64,000 nt of DNA from Nocardiopsis eucommiae (GTDB lineage: Bacteria > Actinomycetota > Actinomycetes > Streptosporangiales > Streptosporangiaceae), in assembly GCA_018388625.1 (NCBI GenBank), contig CP074402.1, forward strand, positions 806,001-870,000, written 5' to 3'. Below are positions 48,653 through 59,015 of the stretch, one piece after another. The position numbers were made by a program, and so were the translations under genes. The notes below the pieces were generated by a model, which saw only the letters and a program-made list of their open reading frames with translations, had not been told where the DNA came from and did not search any database. Position 1 is the stretch's first letter. Every line of letters begins with the position of its first letter.

Positions 48653-48683
48653 CCCCTCTCCGGTCCGACCCCGAGCCGACACG

Positions 48684-48733
48684 GCGCGGCCCCGGTCCCC
48701 GGCCCCCACGAGGGAGCGGGGCCGGGGCCGCGC
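48684..48733. terminator. terminator between pseudokinase and S9 peptidase genes
   Basis: GCGCGGCCCCGG (48684-48695) pairs with CCGGGGCCGCGC (48722-48733) with further G/C pairs inside; it separates two convergent genes. Confidence 0.8.
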
Positions 48734-48740
48734 ACCGGGC

Positions 48741-50923
48741 CTACGCGCCCGTCAGGTTCTGCTTCAGGAAGTCCACCTGCAACAGCAGCAGGTTCTCCGC
48801 GGTGACCGGGTCCGCCGGGCTGTGGGTCACGCCCGCGAGCGGCAGCACCGTGTGCGGGCGACCAGCGGCCAGCAGCGCCTCGGACATCCGCTGCGTGTGC
48901 GCGAACACCACGTTGTCGTCGATCAGGCCGTGGACGAGCATCAGCGGGCGCTCCAGCTTCGCGGCGTCCGCCATCAGCGACGTCCGCTCGTACACCTCGG
49001 GCTGCTCCTGGGGGTGCCCAGGTAGCGCTCGGTGTAGTGCGTGTCGTAGAGCGCCCAGTCGATCACCGGGGCGCCCGCCACGGCCGCGTGGAACACGTCC
49101 GGACGCCGCAGCACGGCCAGCGCGGCCAGGTACCCGCCGAACGACCACCCATGGACGCCCACCCGGGTCAGGTCCAGGCAGCCGAACCGCTCCGCCGCGT
49201 CCTCCAGCGCCGTCACCTGGTCCTCCAGGACCGGCTCCGCGAGGTCGTGGTGGACCGCCTGCTCGTAGTCCAGGCCGACTCCGGGCGTCCCGCGACCGTC
49301 CGCGATGAGCACCGCGAAGCCCTGCTCCGCGAACCACTGCGAGGCCAGGTACGCGCCGCGCGCGTTGAGCACCCGCTGCGCGTGCGGACCGCCGTAGGGG
49401 GCGACCAGCACCGGCAGCGGGTCCTCGCCGTCGCGGTACCAGGACGGCAGGACCAGCGCGCTGGGAATCCCGTCCCCGGCCACCCAGGTGTGCACCCGGA
49501 CCTCCGGCAGCTCGGGGGTCTCGGCCAGGCTCCGGACCTCACCGTGGGCGCGCCGGGTCTCCCTGCTGGCGTCACGCACCACCAGGGTTCGCACCCCGGT
49601 GAAGTCCATCGAACGGTGCTGCGCCACGAGGGTGTCCCCGCGCAGCCGACCGGAGCGCACCCCGCCGTGGCCGTCGTCCGAGCCGCCCGGCAGCTCCAGC
49701 GGGGCGCAGGTGCCCAGCCGGGTGTCGGCCAGCCACAGCGACACGTCGCCCGGTCGTCCCTCGGGCGAACCGGTGAAGAGCACCCGGTCGCCGTCGACGT
49801 CCACCACACCGCGCACGTACACGCCCTCGGCGCTGACCGCGTCCTCGCCCACGTACACCCGGCGCTCGCCCCGGGCGCCGTCGCGGCCGATCCACACCAG
49901 GTCGCCCGACGCGGTGAACGCGGGCACGCCCGGCATGATCTCCACCCACACGTCGTCGCTCTCGGTGCGCACCGCCGAGACGAAGCCGGTGGCGGGGTCG
50001 GAGCTGAACAGGGTGAGGGTGCGCTGGTCGCGGCTCTGCGCGGTGAACACCAGGACGGGGTTGCCGTCCGGACCGGTGGTCCACCCCACGGTGGGCAGGT
50101 ACGGCAGCGCCTCGCGGTCCCACTCGATCGGCGTGGGCTCGGGGAGTCCGTCGCGCCGGTACGCGGTCGCGGACGGCACCGCGAGCACCGCCAGCCGCAC
50201 GTCCGGGTTGGCGGTTCCGGCGGCCGGGTAGCGGAGCGGCTGCGGCTCCTGGCCGGGCTGGTTCGGGTCGCCGACGAACCAGCGGTTGACCTCGGCCTCG
50301 TCCACCCGGCTGACCGCCAGCGACCCCCGTCCGGGGCCCACCAGAAGCCGCGCACCCGGCTCATCTCCTCGGCGGAGACCAGGTCGGCCAGACCCCACGT
50401 GACGTGCTCGCCGTCCGGCTCCACGAGGACGCGGTCCCGGTCCGGGTCGCCGTCGTCGGCGACGTCGACCACGCGGACCGCGCCCCGGTGCACGTAGGCC
50501 ACCCGGTCGCCCGCGGGGAGACCCGGGGGTCGACGGCCGGGCTGGCCACGGGGAGCTCACGCGGGGCGCCGTCGTCCCCGACGAGGTCCACGTAGAACAC
50601 CCGGCCGGACAGCGTGAAGACGGCGCGCGTGAACGCGTCGTCCACCGTGTACGACACGATGCCGCCGCCGTGCTCGCGCATCCGCTCGCGGCGGGCGCGC
50701 TCCTCCGGGGGAGGTTCTCGTCGTCGGCGCCCAGCTCCCTGGGGTCCGCCAGCACCGATTCGGCGCCGGTCTCGACGGAGAACGACCACAGGCAGGTCGC
50801 CCGGTCGGTACCGTCGCGTCCGCGCAGGAAGAGGACGCGTTCCCCGTCCGGGGAGATCTGGAACGCGCGCGGGACTCCGATGGTGAAGCGCTGGGTTCTG
50901 GCCTGTTGGCGAGGAAAGCTCAT
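48741..50923 (-). CDS. S9-family prolyl oligopeptidase/dipeptidyl peptidase, four frameshifts
   Basis: A 728-residue serine peptidase once single bases are restored at 50707-50711, 50515-50518, 50324-50328 and 49010-49014. The N-terminal two thirds form a DPP-IV-like beta-propeller (RAFQISPDGERVLFLRG at the start). The C-terminal alpha/beta hydrolase has the nucleophile HGWSFGGYLA, HGLIDDNVVF with the catalytic Asp, and GVTHSPADP with the His. It cleaves short peptides, probably after Pro or Ala. No signal peptide is seen, so it is cytoplasmic. Start is ATG 50923. The four breaks, all at G/C runs, make the annotated pieces misleading. Confidence 0.85.
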
Positions 50924-51056
50924 ACGCCGATTGTGTCCCATGGCACGCCCCGGCCGCCCCCGGCCCTCGCCCGTCGTACGAGGTCCGCCACCTCGCGGGC
51001 GGACTGTGGAGTTTGGGACGGGACGCACGCATCCGCCCGGTATTGTTCCCTGCGTG

Positions 51057-51920
51057 ATGGACAGGCGACTGATGATGGTGCACGCGCACCCGGACGACGA
51101 GAGCATCGTCACCGGGGCCACCCTGGCGAAGTACGCGGCCGAGGGGGCCGGGGTCACCCTCGTGACCTGCTCGCTGGGCGAGGAGGGCGAGGTCATCCCC
51201 GCCGATCTCGCCCACCTGACCTCCGACCGCGACGACACCCTGGGCGAGTACCGGATCGGGGAGCTCGACAGGGCCTGTGTGGCGTTGGGCGTGCGCGACC
51301 ACCGGTTCCTCGGCGGGCCGGGCCACTACCGGGACTCCGGGATGATGGGCGGCCCCACCAACGACCACCCCCGGGCCTTCTGGGGCGCCGACGTCGAGGA
51401 GGCGGCCCGCATGCTGGCCGAGATCATCCGCGAGGTCCGCCCGCACGTACTGGTCAGCTACGACGAACACGGGGGCTACGGCCACCCGGACCACGTCCAG
51501 GCCCACCGGATCACCCGCCGCGCCTGCGCCAAGGCCAACGAGCGGGCCATGCCCGGCACACCGTGGCGGGTCGGCAAGCTCTACGCGATCGCCCAGCCGG
51601 TGTCCCGCATCGAGGAGTCCATCGCGCGGCTCAACGAGGAGGCGGGCCCCTTCACCCCGCCCAAGCAGGTGTCGGACATCGCCCGGGGCACCCCCGACGC
51701 GATCGTCACCACCCGGATCGACGCCTCCGACCACTGGGCGGCCAAGGCCCTGGCCATGCGGGCGCACGCCACCCAGATCACCGTGGACGGGGGACGGTTC
51801 GCGCTGTCCAACGACATCGCCCAGGAGATCGACGCCGTCGAGTACTTCACCCTGTTGTTGGGGGCGCCGCCCAAGCCGGGCGCGGACGGCTACGAGACGG
51901 ACCTGTTCGCCGGGCTGTGA
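51057..51920 (+). CDS. mshB: N-acetyl-1-D-myo-inositol-2-amino-2-deoxy-alpha-D-glucopyranoside deacetylase
   Basis: A ~288-residue zinc deacetylase of the PIG-L/LmbE family. MVHAHPDDESIVTGATLAKYAAEG at the N-terminus carries the AHPDDE zinc motif; HPDH (GYGHPDHVQAHRI) supplies the third ligand; TLVTCSLGEEGEVIP and the AFWGADVEE region match MshB rather than the related Mca. It removes acetate from GlcNAc-Ins in mycothiol synthesis. A GTG three bases upstream (51054) is an alternative start; TATTGT at 51041-51046 is a possible -10 that would make the mRNA almost leaderless. It precedes DUF6113, as in Streptomyces. Confidence 0.92.
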   Translation: MDRRLMMVHAHPDDESIVTGATLAKYAAEGAGVTLVTCSLGEEGEVIPADLAHLTSDRDDTLGEYRIGELDRACVALGVRDHRFLGGPGHYRDSGMMGGPTNDHPRAFWGADVEEAARMLAEIIREVRPHVLVSYDEHGGYGHPDHVQAHRITRRACAKANERAMPGTPWRVGKLYAIAQPVSRIEESIARLNEEAGPFTPPKQVSDIARGTPDAIVTTRIDASDHWAAKALAMRAHATQITVDGGRFALSNDIAQEIDAVEYFTLLLGAPPKPGADGYETDLFAGL

Positions 51921-51980
51921 GGAGGGGCGGTGCGGTGATCGTGCCACCTTCCCGCCCGGGAGCGCCTACCCTCGTCTTCC

Positions 51981-52463
51981 GTGACCACTCCTGAGACTCC
52001 CGAGAACCCCGGGCCGACCCCGGCCCCGCACGGCGACCCCCACCCGTTCGCGTCGTCCGCGCTGACCGTGCTCTCCTTCGCGGTGCTGTCGGTCGCGGGC
52101 CTGGGCGTGGGGGTGCTCTCCGGCTTCGCGATGGGCTGGGTCTCCCACTTCTGGGACCTCGGCCTCACCCAGCAGGCCGTGGGGCTGGCGGCGGTGGTCG
52201 CCCAACTGGTCGTGCTGTACACGCTGTGCCGCCTGGCCGGGTGGGGGAGCCGCCGCCAGTCCGGCGCCGTGGGTTTCGCGGTCGGCTACGTCGCGGTCAT
52301 GCTGGTGATGCTCGGCTACCTGACCGGCGGGAACATCGTGTTCTCCGCCAAGCTGGTGAACTACGTCTTCCTGTTCGGGTCGATGATCGCCCTGGCCGTC
52401 GGGGTGATGCGCAGCCTCGTCCTGCCGCCGCGCCCCACCCCCACGGTCACCGGCGCCCTCTAG
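51981..52463 (+). CDS. DUF6113-type membrane protein
   Basis: A 160-residue protein from a GTG start. A Pro-rich N-terminus is followed by four hydrophobic segments (LTVLSFAVLSVAGLGVGVLSG, AVGLAAVVAQLVVLYTLCRLA, AVGFAVGYVAVMLVMLGYLTG, YVFLFGSMIALAVGVM). The family is found directly downstream of mshB in many actinomycetes. Function unknown. Confidence 0.8.
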   Translation: MTTPETPENPGPTPAPHGDPHPFASSALTVLSFAVLSVAGLGVGVLSGFAMGWVSHFWDLGLTQQAVGLAAVVAQLVVLYTLCRLAGWGSRRQSGAVGFAVGYVAVMLVMLGYLTGGNIVFSAKLVNYVFLFGSMIALAVGVMRSLVLPPRPTPTVTGAL

Positions 52464-52485
52464 TCCCGGAACCTCGGGGTGCCCC

Positions 52486-53528
52486 CTAGGCCCAGAACTG
52501 GAGCAGCAGCTTCCCGTGGAACATCATCCCGGGGATGGTCGGGTTGGGCAGGATCAGGTCGAACAGCGCGTACGCCGACTTCTCGAACACGTCCCGGACC
52601 ACCGGCAGCCACAGGACCGCGAACACGGCGATCGAGCAGAACAGGCCGTTGACCCGGACGAACTCCGTCCACCCGGCACCTCGGAAGGCGGCCAACACGT
52701 GGTACCCGTCCAGTCCGGGGATCGGCAGCAGGTTCACCACGGCGCTGGTCGCGTTGGCCATGGCCAGGAAGGCCAGTGAGGAGATCGCCCAGTTCGTGGT
52801 GTCCTGTCCGGCCGGCACCAGCAGGGAGACGGTGAGGGCCAGCAGACCCGACAGCACGAGGCTCGCCAGCGGCCCGGCCAGGGCCACCACGGCCCGACGG
52901 CCCCGGCTCGGCACGCGGTCCCAGTCCACGTAGGTGGGCGGCCCGTTCAGACCGAATCCGCCCACACCCAGGTACACGACCGGCAGCACCAGACCGCCGA
53001 AGGTCTCCCGGTAGGCGAACGGGTTGAGCCGCAGGTAGGCACTGCCGCGCAGGGACCGGTCCCCCGCGAGGTAGGCCGCCAGGGCGTGCGCGAACTCGTG
53101 CACCGCCACGGAGACGATCCATCCGAACAGGATCAACAGCGGCGGGATGAGCGGGGTGACCGACGTCCCCTCCTCGGCCCAGTCCAGCTCGACGTGGGTC
53201 CAGGAGAGCCAGCCCGCGAACCCGGCCAGGCCGAGCACCAGCAGGAACACCGGGCTCGGCAGGAAGTCCGCCCAGCTCTCCGCGCGCTCGGTCCCGGCCT
53301 CCTCCGTCTCGGCGCCGCCGTCCGCCCCGTCTCCGCGCTCGGGAGCGGTGCCCCCGCCTCGTCCCCACCGTCCGCGTGGTCGGCACCGACACCCGAGGCG
53401 TTCAGGGCGTCGTCGGGCATCCGCGCCCACGGGTCGGCGGCGCGCTCCCGCTCGCCCGGGTCCGTCCCGCTGTCGGGAACGGTCATGGCGTCGGGCTCCG
53501 CCGGTTGCGGCGGCTCGGGCGTGGGCAT
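52486..53528 (-). CDS. site-2 protease-family (M50) metalloprotease, frameshifted
   Basis: A 347-residue protein after restoring one base at 53351-53355. An acidic, Pro-rich N-terminus of ~80 residues precedes the membrane part. The zinc motif HEFAH lies in a helix at about residue 144 and the second active-site motif is NLLPIPGLDGYHV, with the Asp ligand. It has ~6 membrane helices. Members cleave membrane-bound regulators or, in simple forms like this without a PDZ domain, have unknown targets. Start ATG 53528. It lies convergent to DUF6113. Confidence 0.88.
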
Positions 53529-53632
53529 GATGCTCCTGCTGGTCGCGGGTGGTTCGTGCTCCAGATTAGGCCCTGGCGCGCACCTCCTCGCAGCGGGTGC
53601 CGCACCGGCCGAGCCCCCGCGCCGACCTCCCC

Positions 53633-54370
53633 CTACATCCCTCCGGCGACCCTCAGAACGGTGCCCGTCGTGTACGAGGCGTCCGCGGACAGCAGCCAGC
53701 TGATCGCCCCGGAGATCTCCTCGGGACGCCCGGCCCGGCCGAGCGGGATGCGTGAGGCGGCCCTGACGGGACGGTCGGGATCGCCCATCGCGGCGTGCAT
53801 GTCGGTCTCGGTGATGCCGGGTGACACCGCGTTGACCCGTACGCCGACCGGCCCCAGCTCCTTGGCCAGGCCCACGGTGAGGGTGTCGACGGCGGCCTTG
53901 GTCGCGGCGTAGTGCACGTACTCACCCGGGCTGCCGAGGGTCGCCGCCGCCGAGGAGACGTTCACGATCGCGCCCCCGGACCCCCGCATCTCCCGCACCG
54001 CGCGGCGACAGCACAGCAGGTAACCCAGCAGGTTCACGTCGACGACGCGCCGCAGGTCCTCGGTGGACACGTCCGCGAAGGCGCCGAGCGGCCCGGTCAC
54101 CCCGGCGTTGTTGACCAGCCCGCTCACCCGGCCGAACTCCTCGAGGGCCGTGTCGAAGATCCGCTCCGCCCCCGCTTCCTCCGAGGTGTCGGCGCGCACG
54201 GCCACGCAGCGGCTCCCGACGGAGCGCACCCGTTCGGCGACCCCTCGCGCGGCGGCCTCGTCACGGGCGTATCCGAGGACCACGTCGTGGCCGTCCCGGG
54301 CCAGGCGGACACAGGTCGCCGCACCGATGCCCCGGCTCCCTCCCGTGACGACGGTGACCTGACGCGACAT
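53633..54370 (-). CDS. short-chain dehydrogenase/reductase (FabG-like)
   Basis: A 245-residue classical SDR. Cofactor motif TGGSRGIG at residues ~9-16, NNAG (LVNNAGVTGPLG), catalytic Ser in NVSSAAATLG, and YAATK with Tyr and Lys. GYARDEAAA after beta2 suggests NADP preference. It reduces or oxidises a carbonyl/hydroxyl substrate; the closest functional class is 3-oxoacyl-ACP reductase-like, but the substrate cannot be told. Start is ATG 54370. Confidence 0.9.
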   Translation of the reverse strand: MSRQVTVVTGGSRGIGAATCVRLARDGHDVVLGYARDEAAARGVAERVRSVGSRCVAVRADTSEEAGAERIFDTALEEFGRVSGLVNNAGVTGPLGAFADVSTEDLRRVVDVNLLGYLLCCRRAVREMRGSGGAIVNVSSAAATLGSPGEYVHYAATKAAVDTLTVGLAKELGPVGVRVNAVSPGITETDMHAAMGDPDRPVRAASRIPLGRAGRPEEISGAISWLLSADASYTTGTVLRVAGGM

Positions 54371-54518
54371 GAGGTGCCTCCCGATCCGGCCGGTGCCCCT
54401 CTCCGGGAGCCTGGTGGGGGAAGTATGCCAGTGGGGTTCCGCACCGCGGACGCCGGACTCCACCGTCCCACCAGGGTGGTCACGGCTCGCCGAGGTGGGG
54501 GCGGTCGGGGGCTGCGCC

Positions 54519-55878
54519 TCAGACCACCGCGCGGGGCGCGACCGCGGACTTGTGCAGGCACGCCACCGCGAACGCGCGCCCCGCCGTGGTGAGCTCCCGG
54601 CGGCCGTCGTGGTCGTCCCCGGTGACCAGCCCGAGCGCCTCCAGCAGCCAGCCCACCGCCATCACCATGGCGCGCACGCGGTCCGAGGCGGTCTCGGCGG
54701 TGCGGCGGTGCGCGGCGGCGTGTCGTCCGGCGGCCACCGGCGGGTCGACCGGGCGCCACCCGGACTCGGTCAGGGTGCGCTCGGCCGCCTCCGCGTCGGA
54801 GGTGGCCGGTCTGGCGTGTGAGCCTAGGCCCTGGGGCGAGCGGCCCAGCAGCATCCCGAGCAGCGTCTCGGCGGCGGCCTGCTGGATGCCGCCGGTCCGG
54901 CACAGCGTCTCGGTGGCGGCCTCCCACAGCGCCTCGGGGTCCTCGCGCAGCTGCTGCCCGCGCCGGGTGAGTTCGAGACGGCGCCCGGAGCGGCGCACGG
55001 CGCGCATCGTGCGCAGCACCTGGTGCAGGGCGATGATCTGGGTGGCGTCGGTCTCGCTGCGCGGCGGCTCCGGGGTGGTGGACCAGCCGAAGTCCTCGCA
55101 CAGCTGCCGGACCACGCCGGGGGAGATGTACCCGATCTGTGTGAGCGCGATCCCGTCAGCGGCCAGGTCCAGCATGCGTTGCAGCGGCGCCATCGCGGCG
55201 GTCGAACCGCGCGGCACGTCCGCCCCGGCGATGATCTGCCCCACCAGCGGCCACAGGCGTTGCCGGTGCGGGTGCGCGGAGGAGGAGATCCAGGCCCGGA
55301 CCCGCTCCTCGCGGACCCGGTCGAGGTGACTGAGCCCCCGCTGGTCGGGCTGGGTGAGGAAGGAGCGCGCGAACCGTTCCTGGGCGGGCCGCCACCCGCT
55401 CTTCCCCGGGCGGATGTCCCCGAGTGTGATGGCGAGTTCGAGCGCGGCGGCCGTCTCCCCCGGGCGTGCAGCTCCACGTCGCCCACGCTGGTGCCCCAGG
55501 TGAGTTCGGGGAGGTCGGGAGGTTCCACCCCCGACTCCCACATGAGGCGTTCGTACATCGCCAGGCCCGCCGTGTGGTCGGCGTCGTACAGGGCCAGCAG
55601 GGTGGCGGTCTCCGAGGCCCGGCACACGTCCGCGTACCGGTTCAGCTTCAGGAGCTGGAAGAGGTGGCCGAGGGATCGCACGGCGAACAGCCGGTCGTCG
55701 GCCGAGTCCTGGAAGCGCAGGGGAGTTCGTACCAGCAGAACCGCTGTACCGCGTGCTGGTTGAGCCGTTGGATCTCCTGCTCGGGGGCGAGCGTGTCCAG
55801 AGCCAGTCGTGCCAGGTCGGCGGCCCGCTCGTCCCGCCGGGCCAGTTCGGCGAGTGCGGACGCGACTGCCTCCCTCAT
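54519..55878 (-). CDS. unknown protein with C-terminal winged-helix-like region, two frameshifts
   Basis: A 453-residue protein when single bases are restored at 55720-55723 and 55457-55461. The N-terminal half is helical and Ala/Leu/Arg-rich (REAVASALAELARRDERAA, DRLFAVRSLGHLFQLLKLN). The C-terminal half has GIALTQIGYISPGVVRQL and RTMRAVRRSGRRLELTRRG, a pattern of a winged helix that also occurs at the C-terminus of pRiA4b ORF-3-like actinobacterial proteins. I do not recognise a function. Start ATG 55878 with GGGGAGG 11 bases upstream. Confidence 0.6.
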
Positions 55879-56049
55879 GATGGGCGCCACCTCCCCGCGT
55901 ACCTCGTGCCCGGCCCGTCCGGGGGTGGGACGGCCGGGTACGGTGCTTCGTTGTCGGCCCGAGGTCACGGTTGGGGGTTCACCGTGTCGGGCTGTGCCTG
56001 TCCTACCCCGGAAAGGCCGAAGAATTCCAGCTTGTGGGCGCCTGGGACC

Positions 56050-56295
56050 CTACCGGGGTCGACGCGGGGGTACCGGGGGAACGACACGGCTCGCGACGAC
56101 GTCGGCCTCGGCGACCTCCACCGTCGAGTCGTCCCTCCTGCGCAGCGTGAGCACGCCGTCGGCCCAGGACTCCACCACGCCGACGATATCGGTGAAGCCG
56201 CCCTCGGCGCGGGTGATTCGCACGGAGACCCTGGCTCCGAGGTCCTCCGGGGTGATCCTGTGGACGAGCCTTCCGCCCAAGTGCATGATTTCCAA
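56050..56295 (-). CDS. small SH3-like-domain protein
   Basis: An 81-residue protein, LGARVSVRITRAEGGFTDIVGVVES followed by WADGVLTLRRRDDSTVEV, resembling the small beta-barrel N-terminal domain that precedes a GNAT domain in some actinobacterial acetyltransferases near ferredoxin. Here the stop comes right after the domain (VVPPVPPRRPR) and no acetyltransferase sequence follows, so it is either a stand-alone version or a truncated gene. It is divergent to fdxA. Confidence 0.65.
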   Translation of the reverse strand: MEIMHLGGRLVHRITPEDLGARVSVRITRAEGGFTDIVGVVESWADGVLTLRRRDDSTVEVAEADVVASRVVPPVPPRRPR

Positions 56296-56432
56296 CCCCC
56301 GAGTGTGCGATGGGTGTTCTCCGACGCCATACTAGGAGAACGACATCTGTGCCAATCGCTTTACAGAGCCCGGACCACGAACGACGCCCGCACGTCGGAA
56401 CCGGTGCCGGTGCCCTCTGAAGGTCCCCGCCT

Positions 56433-56450
56433 CCCCGCGGGTTAGCGGGG
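56433..56450 (+). promoter_or_regulatory. hairpin in the fdxA leader
   Basis: CCCCGC (56433-56438) and GCGGGG (56445-56450) can pair immediately upstream of the fdxA ribosome site AAGGAG. It may modulate translation or mRNA stability; a chance hairpin is also possible. Confidence 0.3.
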
Positions 56451-56469
56451 GTGAGACAAGGAGTACGAC

Positions 56470-56789
56470 GTGACCTACGTCATCGCGCAGCCCTGTGTTG
56501 ATGTGCTGGACAAGGCGTGCATTGACGAGTGCCCCGTGGACTGCATCTACGAGGGTGACCGCATGCTCTACATCCACCCGGACGAGTGTGTGGACTGCGG
56601 CGCGTGCGAGCCGGTCTGCCCGGTGGAGGCCATCTACTACGAGGACGACCTGCCCGAGCAGTGGTCGGAGTTCTACAAGGCCAACGTCGACTTCTTCGAC
56701 GACCTGGGCTCCCCGGCGGCGCCTCCAAGGTCGGCAAGATCGACCGCGACCACCCGATCGTCGCCAAGCTGCCCCCGCAGGCCGAGTGA
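56470..56789 (+). CDS. fdxA: 7Fe ferredoxin, frameshifted
   Basis: A 106-residue ferredoxin after restoring one C at 56711-56714. The first cluster motif is CVDVLDKACIDECPVDC (the [3Fe-4S] arrangement) and the second CVDCGACEPVCPVEA ([4Fe-4S]). The C-terminal part, KVGKIDRDHPIVAKLPPQ, is only in frame after the repair and is conserved in actinobacterial FdxA. It is an electron carrier for cytochrome P450 and other enzymes. GTG start with AAGGAG seven bases upstream. It is followed by dapC, the same order as fdxC-dapC in M. tuberculosis. Confidence 0.93.
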
Positions 56790-56929
56790 GCCGCGCGCGA
56801 CCCCTTGGCGCAGAGGTCGCGTCGCCGACGTGACGTGTCGCGCCGGCCCCCACCGGGGTCGGCGCGACGCTGTTGTGTGGGGCCCGACCCAGACCTGAAC
56901 GGCCCGAGAACCGAATGGAGAGTGCACCG

Positions 56930-58036
56930 ATGGGTGAACGTCGACCGGTGACCGATCGGCTTCCGACCTTCCCGTGGGACCGGCTGACGCCGTACAAGAG
57001 AACGGCCGCCGCCCACCCGGACGGGATCGTCGACCTCTCGGTCGGCACTCCTGTGGACCCGGTGCCCGCGAACCTGCGCGCCGCGCTCGCCGACGCCTCC
57101 GACTCACCCGGGTACCCGTTGACCTGGGGCACCCCCGAACTCCGCGCCTCCATCCAGGGCTGGTTGGAGCGCCGCCACGACGTCCGGGTCGCGGACGGCG
57201 CGGTCCTGCCCACGGTCGGCTCCAAGGAACTGGTGGCCTGGCTGCCCACCCTGCTCGGCCTGGGCCCCGGTGACACTGTCGTCCACCCCGAGCTGGCGTA
57301 CCCGACCTACGACGCGGGCGCGCGCGTCGCCGGGGCCACCGCCGTCGCCTCGGACAGCCTCACCGCGCTGGGTCCGGCCGACGTCAAGCTGCTGTGGGTC
57401 AACTCGCCCGCCAACCCCACCGGCCGCGTCCTCGGCGCCGACCACCTGCGCAAGGTGGTCGAGTGGGCCCGAGAGCGGGGCACGATCGTCGCCTCCGACG
57501 AGTGCTACCTGGACCTGGGCTGGGACACCGAGCCCGTCTCGATCCTGCACCCGGACGTGTGCGGTGGATCGCACGAGAACCTGCTCGCGGTCCACTCGCT
57601 GTCCAAGCGCTCCAACCTCGCGGGGTACCGGGGCGCCTTCGTCGCGGGCGACCCCGACCTGGTGGCCGAACTCCTCGCGGTGCGCAAGCACGCGGGCATG
57701 ATCGTGCCCGCCCCCGTGCAGGCGGCCATGAAGGCGGCCCTGGACGACGACGCGCACGCCGCCGAGCAGAAGGAGCGCTACCGGGCCCGTCGCACGCGGC
57801 TCCGCGCGGCGTTCGAGGGCGCGGGGTGGAGCGTCGAACACTCCAACGCGGGGCTGTACCTGTGGGCCAGCCACCCCGACCACGACGCGTGGGGCGCGGT
57901 CGCGGCGCTGGCCGAGCGGGGCGTCCTGGTGGCCCCAGGCGCCTTCTACGGCCCGACCGGCGAGCGCCACGTCCGCGTGGCCTTCACCGCCACCGACGAA
58001 CGTGTCGAGGCCGCCGCCAAGCGTCTGGCCGAGTGA
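56930..58036 (+). CDS. dapC: N-succinyldiaminopimelate aminotransferase
   Basis: A 368-residue fold-type I PLP aminotransferase. Key positions: GSKELVAWLP, YPTYDAGA, NSPANPTGR with the pyridine-stacking Asn, SDECYLDLGW with Asp/Tyr, and the PLP lysine in SLSKRSNLAGYRGAF. It converts N-succinyl-2-amino-6-ketopimelate to N-succinyl-L,L-diaminopimelate. ATG 56930 is chosen because GGAGAG lies seven bases upstream; ATG 56915 is possible. dapD and dapE follow within 4 kb, giving three steps of the succinylase pathway. Confidence 0.9.
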   Translation: MGERRPVTDRLPTFPWDRLTPYKRTAAAHPDGIVDLSVGTPVDPVPANLRAALADASDSPGYPLTWGTPELRASIQGWLERRHDVRVADGAVLPTVGSKELVAWLPTLLGLGPGDTVVHPELAYPTYDAGARVAGATAVASDSLTALGPADVKLLWVNSPANPTGRVLGADHLRKVVEWARERGTIVASDECYLDLGWDTEPVSILHPDVCGGSHENLLAVHSLSKRSNLAGYRGAFVAGDPDLVAELLAVRKHAGMIVPAPVQAAMKAALDDDAHAAEQKERYRARRTRLRAAFEGAGWSVEHSNAGLYLWASHPDHDAWGAVAALAERGVLVAPGAFYGPTGERHVRVAFTATDERVEAAAKRLAE

Positions 58037-58040
58037 TCCC

Positions 58041-58083
58041 CGGCGGTGGGGGCCGGTGCCGGAACGGCCGGCCCCCACCGCCG
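58041..58083. terminator. terminator between dapC and the following leftward gene
   Basis: Perfect 16-base-pair stem (CGGCGGTGGGGGCCGG at 58041-58056, partner 58068-58083) between convergent genes, five bases after the dapC stop. Confidence 0.9.
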
Positions 58084-58127
58084 CGATCGGAACGCCCCCG
58101 GGCGGACCCCGTCCGTCGGAGGCGGCC

Positions 58128-59015
58128 CTACCGCAGGACGACCCGGCCGCCCGTGGCCTCGCTCGCGTCCTCGATCTCGGTCCAGTTCTGCGCGCCGTCC
58201 ATGCCCTCCGAGGCGCGCCACCGCTGGTCCTCGTACGACACCGACGTGATCCCGTACTCCTCGGCGTGCACGACCGCCCAGTGGGCCATCGCCCAGCCGA
58301 GGTCGCCGGTGCGCGGCTCCCGGTCCTCCGACACGGGGAGCTCCGCCGGGTCGGTGCCGAACACCCGGGCCATCTCCTCCTCGGCCCCCGCGACGTCCGC
58401 GTCCCCGGCCCGCAGCGACTCCAGGGTCGCCTCGTCGAACCAGCAGGTCACCGCCGCCCCACCCGGCCCGGTGAAGGCGTCGGCCATCCCGGAGGACAGC
58501 TCCTCGTGCTGGTCGTAGGCGAACCCGTGCGCGCTGCGCTGCACCCGCTGGGCGGCCTCGTAGACGGGCAGGTCCTCCCACCCGCCGACCTCCACCAGTT
58601 CGTCGTAGAACGACCGGCTGGAGGTCACCGGGTCCAGGATCTCCTCGGGATCGCCCCACTCCTGTGACGGCCGCTGCTGGAACAGGCCCAGGGAGTCCCG
58701 GTCCCCGTACTCCACGTTGTAGAACGTGGACTCCTGCCACACCGTCGCGTACGCCACCGTGACCGCCTCCTCGGGGAGGTCGCGGCTGAAGGCGACGCCG
58801 CCCACGGTCGCCGCGTTCGCCGCCTGGGTGATCTCCATGTCGTAGCGGCCCTCGGGGAGTGCCAGACGGCAGCCGGGGTCGGGACGTTCGCGCGTGTCCA
58901 GCGGCTCGAACGTGGTCAGCACGTAGTAGCCCCCGGCCACGAACAGTCCGCAGACGAAGGTGAGGATGAGGAGGATCTTGGCGAACGCGGAGAACGTCCT
59001 GCGTTTACTGGGCAC
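58128..59015 (-). CDS. membrane-anchored protein with lysozyme-like (transglycosylase) domain
   Basis: A 295-residue protein with one N-terminal membrane helix (FAKILLILTFVCGLFVAGGYYVL) and an extracytoplasmic domain. TVWQESTFYNVEYGDRDSLGLFQQRPSQEWG is the pattern of lysozyme-like lytic transglycosylases, with the Glu of QES as the likely catalytic acid; GLFQQRPSQ is strongly conserved in actinobacterial members often annotated as hypothetical. It may act on peptidoglycan. Note the conserved Cys pair (CRLALP and CWFDEA). Confidence 0.75.
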   Translation of the reverse strand: MPSKRRTFSAFAKILLILTFVCGLFVAGGYYVLTTFEPLDTRERPDPGCRLALPEGRYDMEITQAANAATVGGVAFSRDLPEEAVTVAYATVWQESTFYNVEYGDRDSLGLFQQRPSQEWGDPEEILDPVTSSRSFYDELVEVGGWEDLPVYEAAQRVQRSAHGFAYDQHEELSSGMADAFTGPGGAAVTCWFDEATLESLRAGDADVAGAEEEMARVFGTDPAELPVSEDREPRTGDLGWAMAHWAVVHAEEYGITSVSYEDQRWRASEGMDGAQNWTEIEDASEATGGRVVLR